This document shows, piece by piece, positions 57,154 through 64,000 of a DNA stretch of 64,000 nucleotides. Within the stretch, counting starts at the first letter, position 1; each line of letters opens with the position of its first letter. Below the pieces are notes generated by a model. That model searched no databases, had not been told where the DNA came from, and worked only from the letters and a program-made list of their open reading frames with translations. Location of the stretch: the NCBI RefSeq assembly GCF_009193155.1, contig NZ_VUKD01000001.1:1-64000 (forward strand), written 5' to 3'. The position numbers and the translations under genes were made by a program. This stretch comes from Georgenia subflava. GTDB lineage: Bacteria > Actinomycetota > Actinomycetes > Actinomycetales > Actinomycetaceae.

Positions 57154-58935
57154 ATGGCAACCACCGCCGAGATCCACCACGAGGTCGTTCCCGGGCTGCG
57201 CCCCCAGCGCCAGAGCCTGGGCCGGATCATCGTGTCGTGGATCACCTCCACCGATCACAAGACGATCGGGTACCTGTACCTGGTCACCGCCTTCGCCTTC
57301 TTCATGATCGGTGGCGTGCTGGCCCTGCTGGTGCGCGCCGAGCTCTTCGCACCAGGTATCCAGCTCGTGCAGTCCAACGAGCAGTACAACCAGCTGTTCA
57401 CCATGCACGGCACGATCATGATGCTGCTCTTCGCGACGCCGCTGTTCGTCGGCTTCGGCAACATCATGATCCCGCTGCAGATCGGCGCCCCGGACGTGGC
57501 CTTCCCACGGCTGAACATGTTCTCCTACTGGCTCTTCCTTTTCGGTGGCCTGGTCGCGGTGGGCGGGTTCCTCACCCCCAAGGGGGCCGCGAGCTTCGGC
57601 TGGACCGCCTACACACCGCTGTCGAACGCCACCTTCTCCCCCGGCCTGGGCGGAGACCTGTGGGTCCTCGGTCTGGCGATGACCGGTTTCGGCACGATCT
57701 TCGGCTCGGTGAACTTCATCGCCACGATCATCACCATGCGCGCGCCAGGCATGACGATGTTCCGGATGCCGATCTTCACCTGGAACATCCTGCTGACCTC
57801 GCTCCTGGCCCTGATGGCCTTCCCGGTCCTGGCCGCAGCCCTGTTCGGCCTCGCCGTAGACCGGGTCCTTGGCGGGCAGGTCTACAACCCCGAGGCCGGT
57901 GGCGCGCTGCTGTGGCAGCACCTGTTCTGGTTCTTCGGCCACCCCGAGGTCTACGTCGTCGCACTGCCGTTCTTCGGGATCGTCTCCGAGGTCATCCCCG
58001 TCTTCTCCCGCAAACCGCTCTTCGGCTACAAGGGCCTGATCTTCGCCACCATCGCCATCACGGCCCTGTCGGTCACGGTGTGGGCGCACCACATGTTCAC
58101 CACCGGCGGGATCATGCTGGCCTTCTTCTCCCTGATGAGCATGCTGATCGCGATCCCCACCGGGATCAAGTTCTTCAACTGGGTCGGCACCATGTGGCAG
58201 GGCAAACTCACCTTCGAGACTCCCATGCTGTTCTCCCTCGGGTTCCTGGTCACGTTCCTTTTCGGGGGCCTGACCGGAGTGATCCTGGCCAGCCCGGCGA
58301 TGAACTTCCAGGTCCACGACACCTACTTCGTCGTCGCCCACTTCCACTACGTCGTCTTCGGCACCGTGGTGTTCGCGATGTACTCCGGCTTCTACTTCTG
58401 GTGGCCGAAGTGGACCGGGCGGATGCTGGACGAGCGCCTCGGCAAGATCAACTTCTGGCTGCTGTTCATCGGCTTCCACACCACCTTCCTGGTCCAGCAC
58501 TGGCTCGGTGTGCAGGGCATGCCACGCCGCTACCCGGACTACATGCCCGAGGACGGCTTCACCCTGTACAACCAGATCTCCACCGTCGGGTCGGTGCTCA
58601 TCGCAGTCTCGACCTTGCCGTTCCTGTGGAACGTCTACATCACCCAGCGCGGCCCGCGGACGGTGTTCGTGGACGACCCGTGGGGCTTCGGCAACTCCCT
58701 GGAGTGGGCCACCGCCTCCCCGGTCCCGCGGCACAACTTCACCTCCCTGCCCCGCATCCGCTCCGAGCGCCCGGCCTTCGACCTGCACCACCCCGAGGTC
58801 GCAGCCATGGACCAGGCCGAGCCCAACCGTGACGTCCTGGACTCGCTGTACGCCGGCCCCGAGACGGGCGGACGTGAGCGGACCGAGGAAGAGCGCGCCA
58901 CACACCAACGGCCCGCCGGTGAGGACGGGCCCTGA
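57154..58935 (+). CDS. ctaD: Cytochrome c oxidase subunit I (aa3 type), copy 2
   Basis: This 593-residue haem-copper core has the same ligand motifs as copy 1 ([37 protein letters not shown]). It is highly similar to the gene at 6851 along its whole length, differing mainly at conservative membrane positions and the C-terminal tail ([14 protein letters not shown]). AAGGGGACCAGG lies before ATG 57154. No other oxidase subunits are close. It may be a stress or low-oxygen isoform, inferred from neighbours. Confidence 0.93.
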   Translation: MATTAEIHHEVVPGLRPQRQSLGRIIVSWITSTDHKTIGYLYLVTAFAFFMIGGVLALLVRAELFAPGIQLVQSNEQYNQLFTMHGTIMMLLFATPLFVGFGNIMIPLQIGAPDVAFPRLNMFSYWLFLFGGLVAVGGFLTPKGAASFGWTAYTPLSNATFSPGLGGDLWVLGLAMTGFGTIFGSVNFIATIITMRAPGMTMFRMPIFTWNILLTSLLALMAFPVLAAALFGLAVDRVLGGQVYNPEAGGALLWQHLFWFFGHPEVYVVALPFFGIVSEVIPVFSRKPLFGYKGLIFATIAITALSVTVWAHHMFTTGGIMLAFFSLMSMLIAIPTGIKFFNWVGTMWQGKLTFETPMLFSLGFLVTFLFGGLTGVILASPAMNFQVHDTYFVVAHFHYVVFGTVVFAMYSGFYFWWPKWTGRMLDERLGKINFWLLFIGFHTTFLVQHWLGVQGMPRRYPDYMPEDGFTLYNQISTVGSVLIAVSTLPFLWNVYITQRGPRTVFVDDPWGFGNSLEWATASPVPRHNFTSLPRIRSERPAFDLHHPEVAAMDQAEPNRDVLDSLYAGPETGGRERTEEERATHQRPAGEDGP

Positions 58936-58984
58936 CGTTGACGTTCGGAGCGGGTCCAAGACGTGATCCACCCCTATGCTTTTG

Positions 58985-59002
58985 TCACAGGAGATGTTGT
59001 AA
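58985..59002 (+). promoter_or_regulatory. Shared hemerythrin box C (TCACA-N8-TGTAA)
   Basis: TCACA-GGAGATGT-TGTAA followed by TAACT, with TGCTTTTG before it. It lies 38 bases before ATG 59041. It matches boxes A and B at all ten half-site positions except one in box B. Confidence 0.65.
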
Positions 59003-59040
59003 TAACTAGTCCCACCCATCGCCAGCCAGCGGAGGTCACG

Positions 59041-59757
59041 ATGATGACACCCGGCGCCACGGGCCCGGTGCAGGCCGCGGTCGAAGCACATCACGGCACC
59101 CTTCAGAGCGAGTTGATCCGGCGCACCGACGCCCTCCTGGCCGCTGTCGCCGCCCAGGAGGCGCACGAGCCGGCCAGGGACGACCTCGTCGACTTCCTCC
59201 ATGGCGAGGTGCTGCCGCACACCACGGCCGAGGGGGTGATCTTCTGCGACTCGGCACCGGACATGCAGACGACGCTGCTGGCCCAGGCCATGGCCGCCCA
59301 GCAACGCCAGCTCGTCGCCTTCGCCGGCGAGGTCGCGCGCGCCCGCACCGGGATGGACGCCGCCATGGCGGCCAGCGCCCTGGTCGCACTGTTCATGATG
59401 CGGGCCGAGGAGGAGGACACGGTGCTCCTGCCGGCTCTGGCCGCCGCCGGTATCGACCTGGCCGATCTGCTGGCTCATCAACCACAGATCCTGGGCCGGC
59501 CCGGCGCCGACGCGCCGGTGACCATGCCCGGGCCTGGCGACACCCTGGACCTGTGCGCGCTGGACTACGACCAGTGCCGCCGACGGCTGCGCACCGCCCT
59601 GCAAAGGCTCGAGCCCGGGAAGACACTGAGGCTGACCCATGGCCACGAGCTGCAGTCGTTGCGCTACGAGATCGAGGCGACCGCCCTGAAGGCATACCGC
59701 TGGTCCCTTCCCACCGGCGAACCCCCGAAGACGACCACCCTGGTAGAACGCCTGTAG
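59041..59757 (+). CDS. Hemerythrin-DUF2249 fusion protein
   Basis: This 238-residue protein has residues 1-150 as a hemerythrin-like bundle (EAHHGTLQ, DFLHGEVLPHTTAE, EEEDTVLLPAL) and residues about 160-238 as DUF2249: LDLCALDYDQCRRRLRTALQ, LTHGHELQSLRYEIEA and YRWSLPTGEP. DUF2249 resembles TusA and recurs beside NO- and redox-stress genes. GGAGG lies 5 bases before ATG 59041. Two Cys in the second domain (LCAL, QCRR) could be functional. One gene after ctaD copy 2; cupin follows. Confidence 0.85.
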   Translation: MMTPGATGPVQAAVEAHHGTLQSELIRRTDALLAAVAAQEAHEPARDDLVDFLHGEVLPHTTAEGVIFCDSAPDMQTTLLAQAMAAQQRQLVAFAGEVARARTGMDAAMAASALVALFMMRAEEEDTVLLPALAAAGIDLADLLAHQPQILGRPGADAPVTMPGPGDTLDLCALDYDQCRRRLRTALQRLEPGKTLRLTHGHELQSLRYEIEATALKAYRWSLPTGEPPKTTTLVERL

Positions 59758-59911
59758 GGCACTTGACCGGGACAGGTCCGACTGACGTCAGCGGGTCCTC
59801 GTGCCCTGACCTGGCGCTCCCGCTACTCGGCACCCGAGGGTTCCCCGCCGGCACGTAGCGCCGCGGCACCGGTCTCGGGTGGTCGGCCGAGGCCGGGGAA
59901 GCGGCCGCCTC

Positions 59912-59932
59912 GCTGCCGGCGGAGCCGGCAGC
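59912..59932 (+). terminator. Hairpin between hemerythrin-DUF2249 and cupin genes
   Basis: GCTGCCGGC-GGA-GCCGGCAGC is a perfect 9-bp stem with a 3-base loop, 155 bases past the hemerythrin stop and 38 bases before the cupin start. No U tract. It may be a terminator or lie in the cupin leader. Confidence 0.45.
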
Positions 59933-59969
59933 TCGCGCCGTCGGCATGGTTCCTGGAAGAGTGATGGGC

Positions 59970-60305
59970 ATGCAGAAGATCTCGATCGAGGCCCTGGCCC
60001 GTCAACAGCTCAAGGCCGCGGCAGGAGCCGCCGCCAGCGCACGGGCAGGAGACACGGTCTTCGGTGGCCATGACAAGGTGCTGCGCCAGACCGTGGTCGG
60101 TCTGCTCCACGGCGCTCAGATCGCCGAGCGAGAAAATCATGACGAGGCCACGATCTATGTCCTCCAAGGGCGCGTACGGCTCCGGGCCGGCGAGGTGTCC
60201 TGGGAAGCACGCGCCGGTGACCTGCTCATCGTGCCGGATGCCCGCCACAGCCTCGAAGCGGTCGAGGACTCCGCCGTGCTGATCACCATCGCCAAGCTCT
60301 CCTGA
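59970..60305 (+). CDS. Small single-domain cupin protein
   Basis: About 111 residues. The cupin barrel shows ENHDEATIYVLQGRVRL and GDLLIVPDARHSLEAVED; a metal could bind the His residues of both motifs. The N-terminal half is helical. Such short cupins occur beside DUF2249/hemerythrin genes in nitrosative-stress clusters. ATG 59970 or 59964 are both possible; GGAAGAG lies upstream. Confidence 0.82.
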   Translation: MQKISIEALARQQLKAAAGAAASARAGDTVFGGHDKVLRQTVVGLLHGAQIAERENHDEATIYVLQGRVRLRAGEVSWEARAGDLLIVPDARHSLEAVEDSAVLITIAKLS

Positions 60306-60360
60306 GCCACTGGCCACATTCCAGCATCGCCTCGCCCCGGCCGACGATCAGGGTTTCCGT

Positions 60361-60879
60361 TTAGCCGTGACGGAGAACTGACAGGACTACGCCCGCCGGG
60401 ACACTGACCCCGAGGATCACGAGGAGTATCCGGTAGAGCGTCAGATACCACGAATGAGTGTGCGGGGGTTGGGTGCGTGGGCGGCGGACCGCTGCCAGGA
60501 AGAGGGCGAGCGCCACGAGCAACAGCGCACCACCGGCGACCACCACGGCCACCGACCCGCTCAGAGTGCCGAAAAGAACAGCGACGTTGGCGACGTTGTA
60601 GAGCACGAGCTGCCAGCCACGGCGCCTCTTGGAGGGTGGGACGGCGGCGAGCAGTGCCTGCCCCATCCCGAGGCACAGCTGGGCTACCCCGGCAACCAGC
60701 ACCAGGTAGGCCGCCACCCAGGAACCCTCGGTGAAACCGGTCGGGCCGGTAACCGCGGCGACGAACCCGCCCGCGATGATGGCGACCAGGCCAAGGAGCG
60801 CGAAGCCGCCCATGGCCTGCCATCGCGCGGCAGTGATCCTTTCTGGTGTTGCTGCACCGCCGACCGGCGGGCTGCTCAT
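60361..60879 (-). CDS. Five-helix membrane protein of unknown function
   Basis: About 172 residues with helices at 20-40, 52-75, 88-108, 110-130 and 145-168. A cytosolic loop (PPSKRRRGWQ) and a His-containing loop (TQPPHTHSWYLTLYR) are the polar features. ATG 60879 is chosen because AGGGG lies 8 bases upstream; the frame to 60924 is Arg-rich. I do not recognise the family. Likely in one unit with the next membrane gene. Confidence 0.7.
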   Translation of the reverse strand: MSSPPVGGAATPERITAARWQAMGGFALLGLVAIIAGGFVAAVTGPTGFTEGSWVAAYLVLVAGVAQLCLGMGQALLAAVPPSKRRRGWQLVLYNVANVAVLFGTLSGSVAVVVAGGALLLVALALFLAAVRRPRTQPPHTHSWYLTLYRILLVILGVSVPAGVVLSVLRHG

Positions 60880-60946
60880 GCTGGATCCCCTTCGTCGGTC
60901 CTTGCTCCGCCGGCTGTGCGCCACGTGCGCTCGTGCTGGGACTGGA

Positions 60947-61417
60947 CTATCCCGTGGTGACCATCACGGCGAGGACGACGCTGGCCAAGGTCAGCACCGT
61001 CAGCACGGCGCGAAGAATGATGGCCCTGCGCGCAACGGTGGCGACCCGGTCCGCGAGCTGCGGGTCGTCGGGAGAACCGGTGGCACGGCGACGTAACCGC
61101 GTCATCGCCCGCGCCTGGACGATGCCAGCAACGGTGGAGAGCGCCAGGGCGGCGATGCTGAGGACCAACGCCGCCATTGCGGCGTCCCACGGGTTCGCGC
61201 GCAGCACCCACCCGCCCGTAGCGACTGCGAGAACGAAGGACGTGCCCAGGACGGTGAGGTATCTGCGGCCCAGGGCCCGGAAGAACCGCACCCGCTGCGG
61301 TGGGGCCAGACTCACGTGCGCCGAGCGCACCACGATGATGACCGCGACAAGGCCACCGACCCAGGTGGCCGCCGCCAGGAAGAAGATGACCGCCACCGCT
61401 TGATCGAGGGCACCCAT
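60947..61417 (-). CDS. Four-helix membrane protein, CopD-like in layout
   Basis: 156 residues with four helices. The first, FFLAAATWVGGLVAVIIVVRS, and RRYLTVLGTSFVLAVATGGWVL resemble the paired-helix unit of CopD and related DUFs (WVGG, G-ATGG). No His ligands are obvious. It starts at ATG 61417, just 10 bases after the hemerythrin B gene, hence co-transcribed. Function unknown. Confidence 0.7.
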   Translation of the reverse strand: MGALDQAVAVIFFLAAATWVGGLVAVIIVVRSAHVSLAPPQRVRFFRALGRRYLTVLGTSFVLAVATGGWVLRANPWDAAMAALVLSIAALALSTVAGIVQARAMTRLRRRATGSPDDPQLADRVATVARRAIILRAVLTVLTLASVVLAVMVTTG

Positions 61418-61427
61418 CCACTAGGTC

Positions 61428-61922
61428 TCAGTCCACATCAATTTCACCGAGCATCTCCGGGCGCCCGGCGATCAGGGTCGAGACGTCCACCCCGGCCTCG
61501 GCCAGTGCGGGGATCAGAACCGTCTCTTCCTTCTCCATCCGCAGGACGAACAGCATCACCAGGGCACGGGCGGACAAGGCGGCATCTAGGCCCGTAGCGG
61601 CCTGATCGATGTGCTCGACCAGGCTCAGCAGGGATTTGTGGTCCAGCTCCAACGCGGCCACCAGGGCGTGCGCGCCAACGCCGCGTGCGGCGTTGTACAG
61701 CACCATCTCCTCGGTCTGCAGGTGCGCAAAGACATCCCCGCGGAGGAACTCCACCAGTGCTCGGCGCTGCTCCTCGTGGTCGTGCCCGGCCGCGACCGCG
61801 TTGACCAGGGCGGCCTCGCGTGCGGCGAGCTGCGACCACAGCTCTGCGTGGTGGTGATGGGCCGCCGAAGAGACTGAACTGTCATCGCGGCTATTGCTGG
61901 TGTCGGGCTCTGTGTGACTCAT
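61428..61922 (-). CDS. Hemerythrin-like four-helix protein (B)
   Basis: About 164 residues. Ligand-bearing helices: EFLRGDVFAHLQTEEMVLYN, AALELDHKSLLSLVEHIDQ and MEKEETVLIPAL. It is about as long as protein A (47559) and starts with a His run (SSAAHHHHAELW). ATG 61922 is directly preceded by AGTAAATAATGTT, suggesting a leaderless message. It should bind O2, NO or peroxide through a di-iron site. Two membrane genes follow. Confidence 0.85.
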   Translation of the reverse strand: MSHTEPDTSNSRDDSSVSSAAHHHHAELWSQLAAREAALVNAVAAGHDHEEQRRALVEFLRGDVFAHLQTEEMVLYNAARGVGAHALVAALELDHKSLLSLVEHIDQAATGLDAALSARALVMLFVLRMEKEETVLIPALAEAGVDVSTLIAGRPEMLGEIDVD

Positions 61923-61930
61923 AACATTAT

Positions 61931-61948
61931 TTACTGGTATCGCTGTGA
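61931..61948 (-). promoter_or_regulatory. Shared hemerythrin box B (TCACA-N8-AGTAA)
   Basis: Read on the minus strand TCACA-GCGATACC-AGTAA followed by ATAAT and the start codon. TTGCATTCT precedes it as in box A (TTGCGTTTA). Spacing to the start is the same as in box A within two bases. Confidence 0.65.
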
Positions 61949-62014
61949 AGAATGCAAGGGGCAGCGTGTCGCGCCGACCGGGCTCGCGCCTGCCTTCACC
62001 CATCCGTGGGCCGT

Positions 62015-62263
62015 TCAGGCGACCGGGCGGGTGCGCGCGCGGCGGCGCCGTAGGGTGCGCCGCTCACGCTCGGAGCGTCCACCCCACACGCCGGTGTCCT
62101 GGCCCGTCTCCAGGGCCCAGGCCAGGCAGGTGCCGATGACGGGGCACCGCTGGCACACCGCCTTGGCCTCCTTGACCTGAGCCTGGGCGGTCCGGGCGTC
62201 ACCGGCGGGGTAGAACAGCTCAGGGTCCTCATGCAGGCACGCCGCCTGGTGGCGCCAGTCCAT
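62015..62263 (-). CDS. WhiB-family iron-sulfur transcription factor
   Basis: 82 residues with the four cluster cysteines Cys9, Cys37, Cys40 and Cys46 (QAACLHEDP, AVCQRCPVIGTCLAW), the turn GVWGG and a basic C-terminal DNA-contact tail (RRTLRRRRARTR). WhiB proteins carry a [4Fe-4S] cluster that reacts with O2 and NO and act with sigma factors. AGGAG lies 6 bases before ATG 62263, fixing the start. It is a candidate sensor for the nearby hemerythrin genes. Confidence 0.95.
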   Translation of the reverse strand: MDWRHQAACLHEDPELFYPAGDARTAQAQVKEAKAVCQRCPVIGTCLAWALETGQDTGVWGGRSERERRTLRRRRARTRPVA

Positions 62264-62528
62264 GACTACTCCTCTCAGCCATCGCATACGTCTTGGTCGC
62301 GCGGGAGGCCGGTACGCGGGCACTCCGGTGGGTTCACCGAGTCCTGTTCCACCCCGCGCGCGGACCCCGTTTCTCCAAGCCATACTAGTATCTACTCGAG
62401 GAGGAACGGAAACAGAAAACTTCTCGCATCCCGCCACCTCGCGCTCCTGGCCCACTGGCACGGTGGACGCAGGATGGCCCGGTGAACGCCAGGGAGCGAG
62501 CAGAGAAGACCGACCGAAGGAGGATCCC

Positions 62529-62882
62529 ATGACGTACGTGATCGCCGCTCCGTGCATCGATGTGCTGGACCGGGCCTGCGTGGAGGAGTGCCCGGTGGAC
62601 TGCATCTACGAAGGCGAACGTTCCTTGTACATCCAGCCCGATGAGTGCGTGGACTGCGGTGCCTGTGAGCCGGTCTGCCCGGTCGAGGCGATCTTCTACG
62701 AGGACGACCTGCCCGGGGAGTTCGCGCCGTTCCTGGCCGACAACGCCCGCTTCTTCGACCAGGCGCTACCCGGGCACAGTGCGCCCCTTGGCTCTCCGGG
62801 CGGAGCCGCGAAGCTCGGCGTGATCGGCGCGGACACCGAGCTGGTCGCCGCCCATCCGCCTCAGGCCGTGCCTGCCCCGTGA
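62529..62882 (+). CDS. fdxA: 7Fe ferredoxin FdxA
   Basis: 117 residues with CIDVLDRACVEECPVDCIYEG and CVDCGACEPVCPVEAIFYED, the 3Fe-4S plus 4Fe-4S ligand layout of actinobacterial FdxA. The C-terminal 50 residues are the usual long tail. GGAGGATCCC before ATG 62529 fixes the start. It carries low-potential electrons; FdxA homologues are part of hypoxia/NO regulons in mycobacteria. Divergent from whiB. Confidence 0.94.
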   Translation: MTYVIAAPCIDVLDRACVEECPVDCIYEGERSLYIQPDECVDCGACEPVCPVEAIFYEDDLPGEFAPFLADNARFFDQALPGHSAPLGSPGGAAKLGVIGADTELVAAHPPQAVPAP

Positions 62883-62918
62883 CCACGTCGCCTCCGGGCG
62901 GTGCTCACCGGTCCCGGT

Positions 62919-63623
62919 TCACCGGCCCGTGGGCGTTGGACCACCGGCGCTGAGATGGGCCTCGCAGCCCGCGGGGCTGGCGAAAGGGACCAGACGTTCC
63001 GCGCTGAGCGGGGCGTTGAGGTTCTCCAGGACCCCGCGCATCAGACCCAGGTGCACCGAGCAGACCACGTCCTGGTGGGCCTGGGCGACCTCCAGGAACG
63101 GGCAGTGCCGCTGCAAGATGACGGGGTGCCCGTCGCCGTCGTCGGCGCAGACCTCGGGGGCGAACCCGACCTCGACCAGGGTGGCGGTCAGCTCGGCGAT
63201 CGCATCGGCGGTGTCCGTCGCCTCTTCTGATACCTCGCTGCGTGACAGGCCCCAGGACCGGCCCGCCTCGACTGCCGCGGCCGCCGGGTCCTGACTCGTG
63301 CGGGTGACGAGCTGGGCCAGCACCTCAGCGAGCTGGCCGAAGTCACGGCGCCCGTGCTCGGCATCGGGGACCGGGTTGGCGGTGTACGCCAACGGTGGGC
63401 GCCCGGGTTCACCGCTGCGCCGCACGTGGCGGGAGACCAACCCGTCGCTCTCGAGACGTTCGAGGTGGAACCGCACCGTGTTGGGATGCAAGCCGGTGCG
63501 CTCGGCTGCCTGCTGAACATGACACCCCTCTGGGGAGTCCCGCAGCACCGCGAGAACCCGCAGGCGCGAAGCGGTGCGCGCACGCTCCGCGTTCAGGCTG
63601 TCCGGATTGTGACTCACCCCCAC
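62919..63623 (-). CDS. ArsR-type HTH regulator with C-terminal cysteines (SufR-like)
   Basis: This 234-residue protein has an N-terminal winged helix (QQAAERTGLHPNTVRFHLERL) and a C-terminal domain with Cys in EVCADDGDG, QRHCPFLEV, DVVCSVHLG and AGCEAHLS. The spacing resembles SufR-type regulators that bind a [4Fe-4S] cluster. It may sense iron-sulfur status, NO or O2. Convergent with fdxA. ATG or GTG starts near 63623 are possible. Confidence 0.82.
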   Translation of the reverse strand: MGVSHNPDSLNAERARTASRLRVLAVLRDSPEGCHVQQAAERTGLHPNTVRFHLERLESDGLVSRHVRRSGEPGRPPLAYTANPVPDAEHGRRDFGQLAEVLAQLVTRTSQDPAAAAVEAGRSWGLSRSEVSEEATDTADAIAELTATLVEVGFAPEVCADDGDGHPVILQRHCPFLEVAQAHQDVVCSVHLGLMRGVLENLNAPLSAERLVPFASPAGCEAHLSAGGPTPTGR

Positions 63624-63653
63624 ATGGTCTCATCACCGGCCGTGCCCCGATCC

Positions 63654-64000
63654 TCAATGACGCTTGGCGGCGAGCTCCTCAACAACCAGGCCGAGCCCGC
63701 TGCCGAGCATGAAGACGTCTCGGGCGATCCCCATGCCGGCCGGCGCCGGACGAATCCCGTCGTCGCGGGTCATGCCCGGTGTCTTGAGATAGACCCGCAT
63801 CAACGCTGCCGAGAACCCGCTCAGGACCGCCGCAGCTGCCCAGGTCGGTACCACCGGGGCCAGCAGCGCCGCCCCCAGGGCGATCTCGAAGGCAGACAGC
63901 GCCTTTCCGAAGCGCACCGGGTCCACCTTCTTCAGGAACGGGAAGGCGTTGGCGGCCTGATCCCGCAGCCCCGTGGCCCCCTCGACGTCCAACGAACGCT
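63654..64000 (-). CDS. DoxX-family membrane protein (partial, 5' end outside window)
   Basis: About 115 residues visible with three helices (ALSAFEIALGAALLAPVVP; AAAVLSGFSAALMRVYL; ARDVFMLGSGLGLVVEEL) and the DoxX middle pattern. The frame stays open to the window end, so the start is likely beyond 64000; TTG 63992 is not convincing. DoxX-like proteins are linked to redox and thiol stress in mycobacteria. On the same strand as the HTH gene, 30 bases upstream. Confidence 0.8.
   Translation of the reverse strand, partial: RSLDVEGATGLRDQAANAFPFLKKVDPVRFGKALSAFEIALGAALLAPVVPTWAAAAVLSGFSAALMRVYLKTPGMTRDDGIRPAPAGMGIARDVFMLGSGLGLVVEELAAKRH

Noticed and set aside
57130-59646. 838-residue minus-strand reading frame
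   Set aside because: It mirrors ctaD copy 2 and the hemerythrin gene, with Glu/Gln/Asp-rich low-complexity content; ctaD is certain.

Overview
The window is high-GC DNA from an actinobacterium, most likely of the order Micrococcales. The evidence is the codon use, a WhiB protein, a CmtR-type ArsR regulator, a CopD-CtaG fusion, ResB/CcsB-type cytochrome c maturation, and a thiamine-type riboswitch feeding a ykoFEDC operon. The genus cannot be fixed from the sequence. No rRNA, tRNA, CRISPR array or replication origin was seen. Much of the window looks like a mosaic accessory region: metal-resistance cassettes, insertion sequences, transposase remnants and several broken genes.

Layout. 0-3 kb: the end of an IS3-family element has cut a cadmium-type P-ATPase gene (cadA) after about 120 codons. 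Its CmtR-like regulator, a membrane methyltransferase, a VKOR protein and a DsbA-like thioredoxin follow. 3.4-6.8 kb: an M23 peptidase, a CopC-like copper protein, and a CadC-like regulator with a CDF metal exporter. 6.8-16.6 kb: cytochrome oxidase subunit I, a CopD-CtaG fusion, and a tightly packed tlpA-ccdA-resB-ccsB block for cytochrome c and oxidase assembly. 16.6-20.3 kb: MntH under a palindromic operator, a MerR regulator with a tiny zinc-ribbon protein, and mercuric reductase. 20.8-36 kb: a copper island with a frameshifted F510_1955 protein, two DUF305 proteins, a CopRS-like two-component pair, a 16-cysteine Csp-type copper store, a second M23 peptidase, an IS110 element, CueP, CsoR, YHS, CopA, CopZ and CopB. 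Four tandem 11-bp-period boxes and three ATACC-N7-GGTAT boxes mark two copper regulons. The island ends in transposase and excisionase remnants.

36.6-43 kb: an isolated LanC-like cyclase, then a riboswitch-controlled thiamine/HMP uptake operon with a truncated flavin monooxygenase at its end. 43-49 kb: decayed DNA with a frameshifted M50-like protease, a 120-bp MITE with an exact 8-bp target duplication, and several single-base frameshifts, but also an intact PfkB kinase and hemerythrin. 49-64 kb: succinate dehydrogenase B and C genes with the flavoprotein gene missing, aconitase, AhpD-like proteins, a cytochrome b/molybdenum oxidoreductase fusion with MoaA, a second ctaD, a hemerythrin-DUF2249 fusion, a cupin, a third hemerythrin, WhiB, ferredoxin, a cysteine-rich HTH regulator and DoxX.

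How the parts fit. The left two thirds export, store or detoxify Cd/Zn, Hg, Mn and above all Cu, and assemble the copper- and haem-containing respiratory chain. The right third looks like an oxygen, nitric oxide or redox response set: three hemerythrin genes share an upstream TCACA-N8-(T/A)GTAA motif, which suggests one common regulator.
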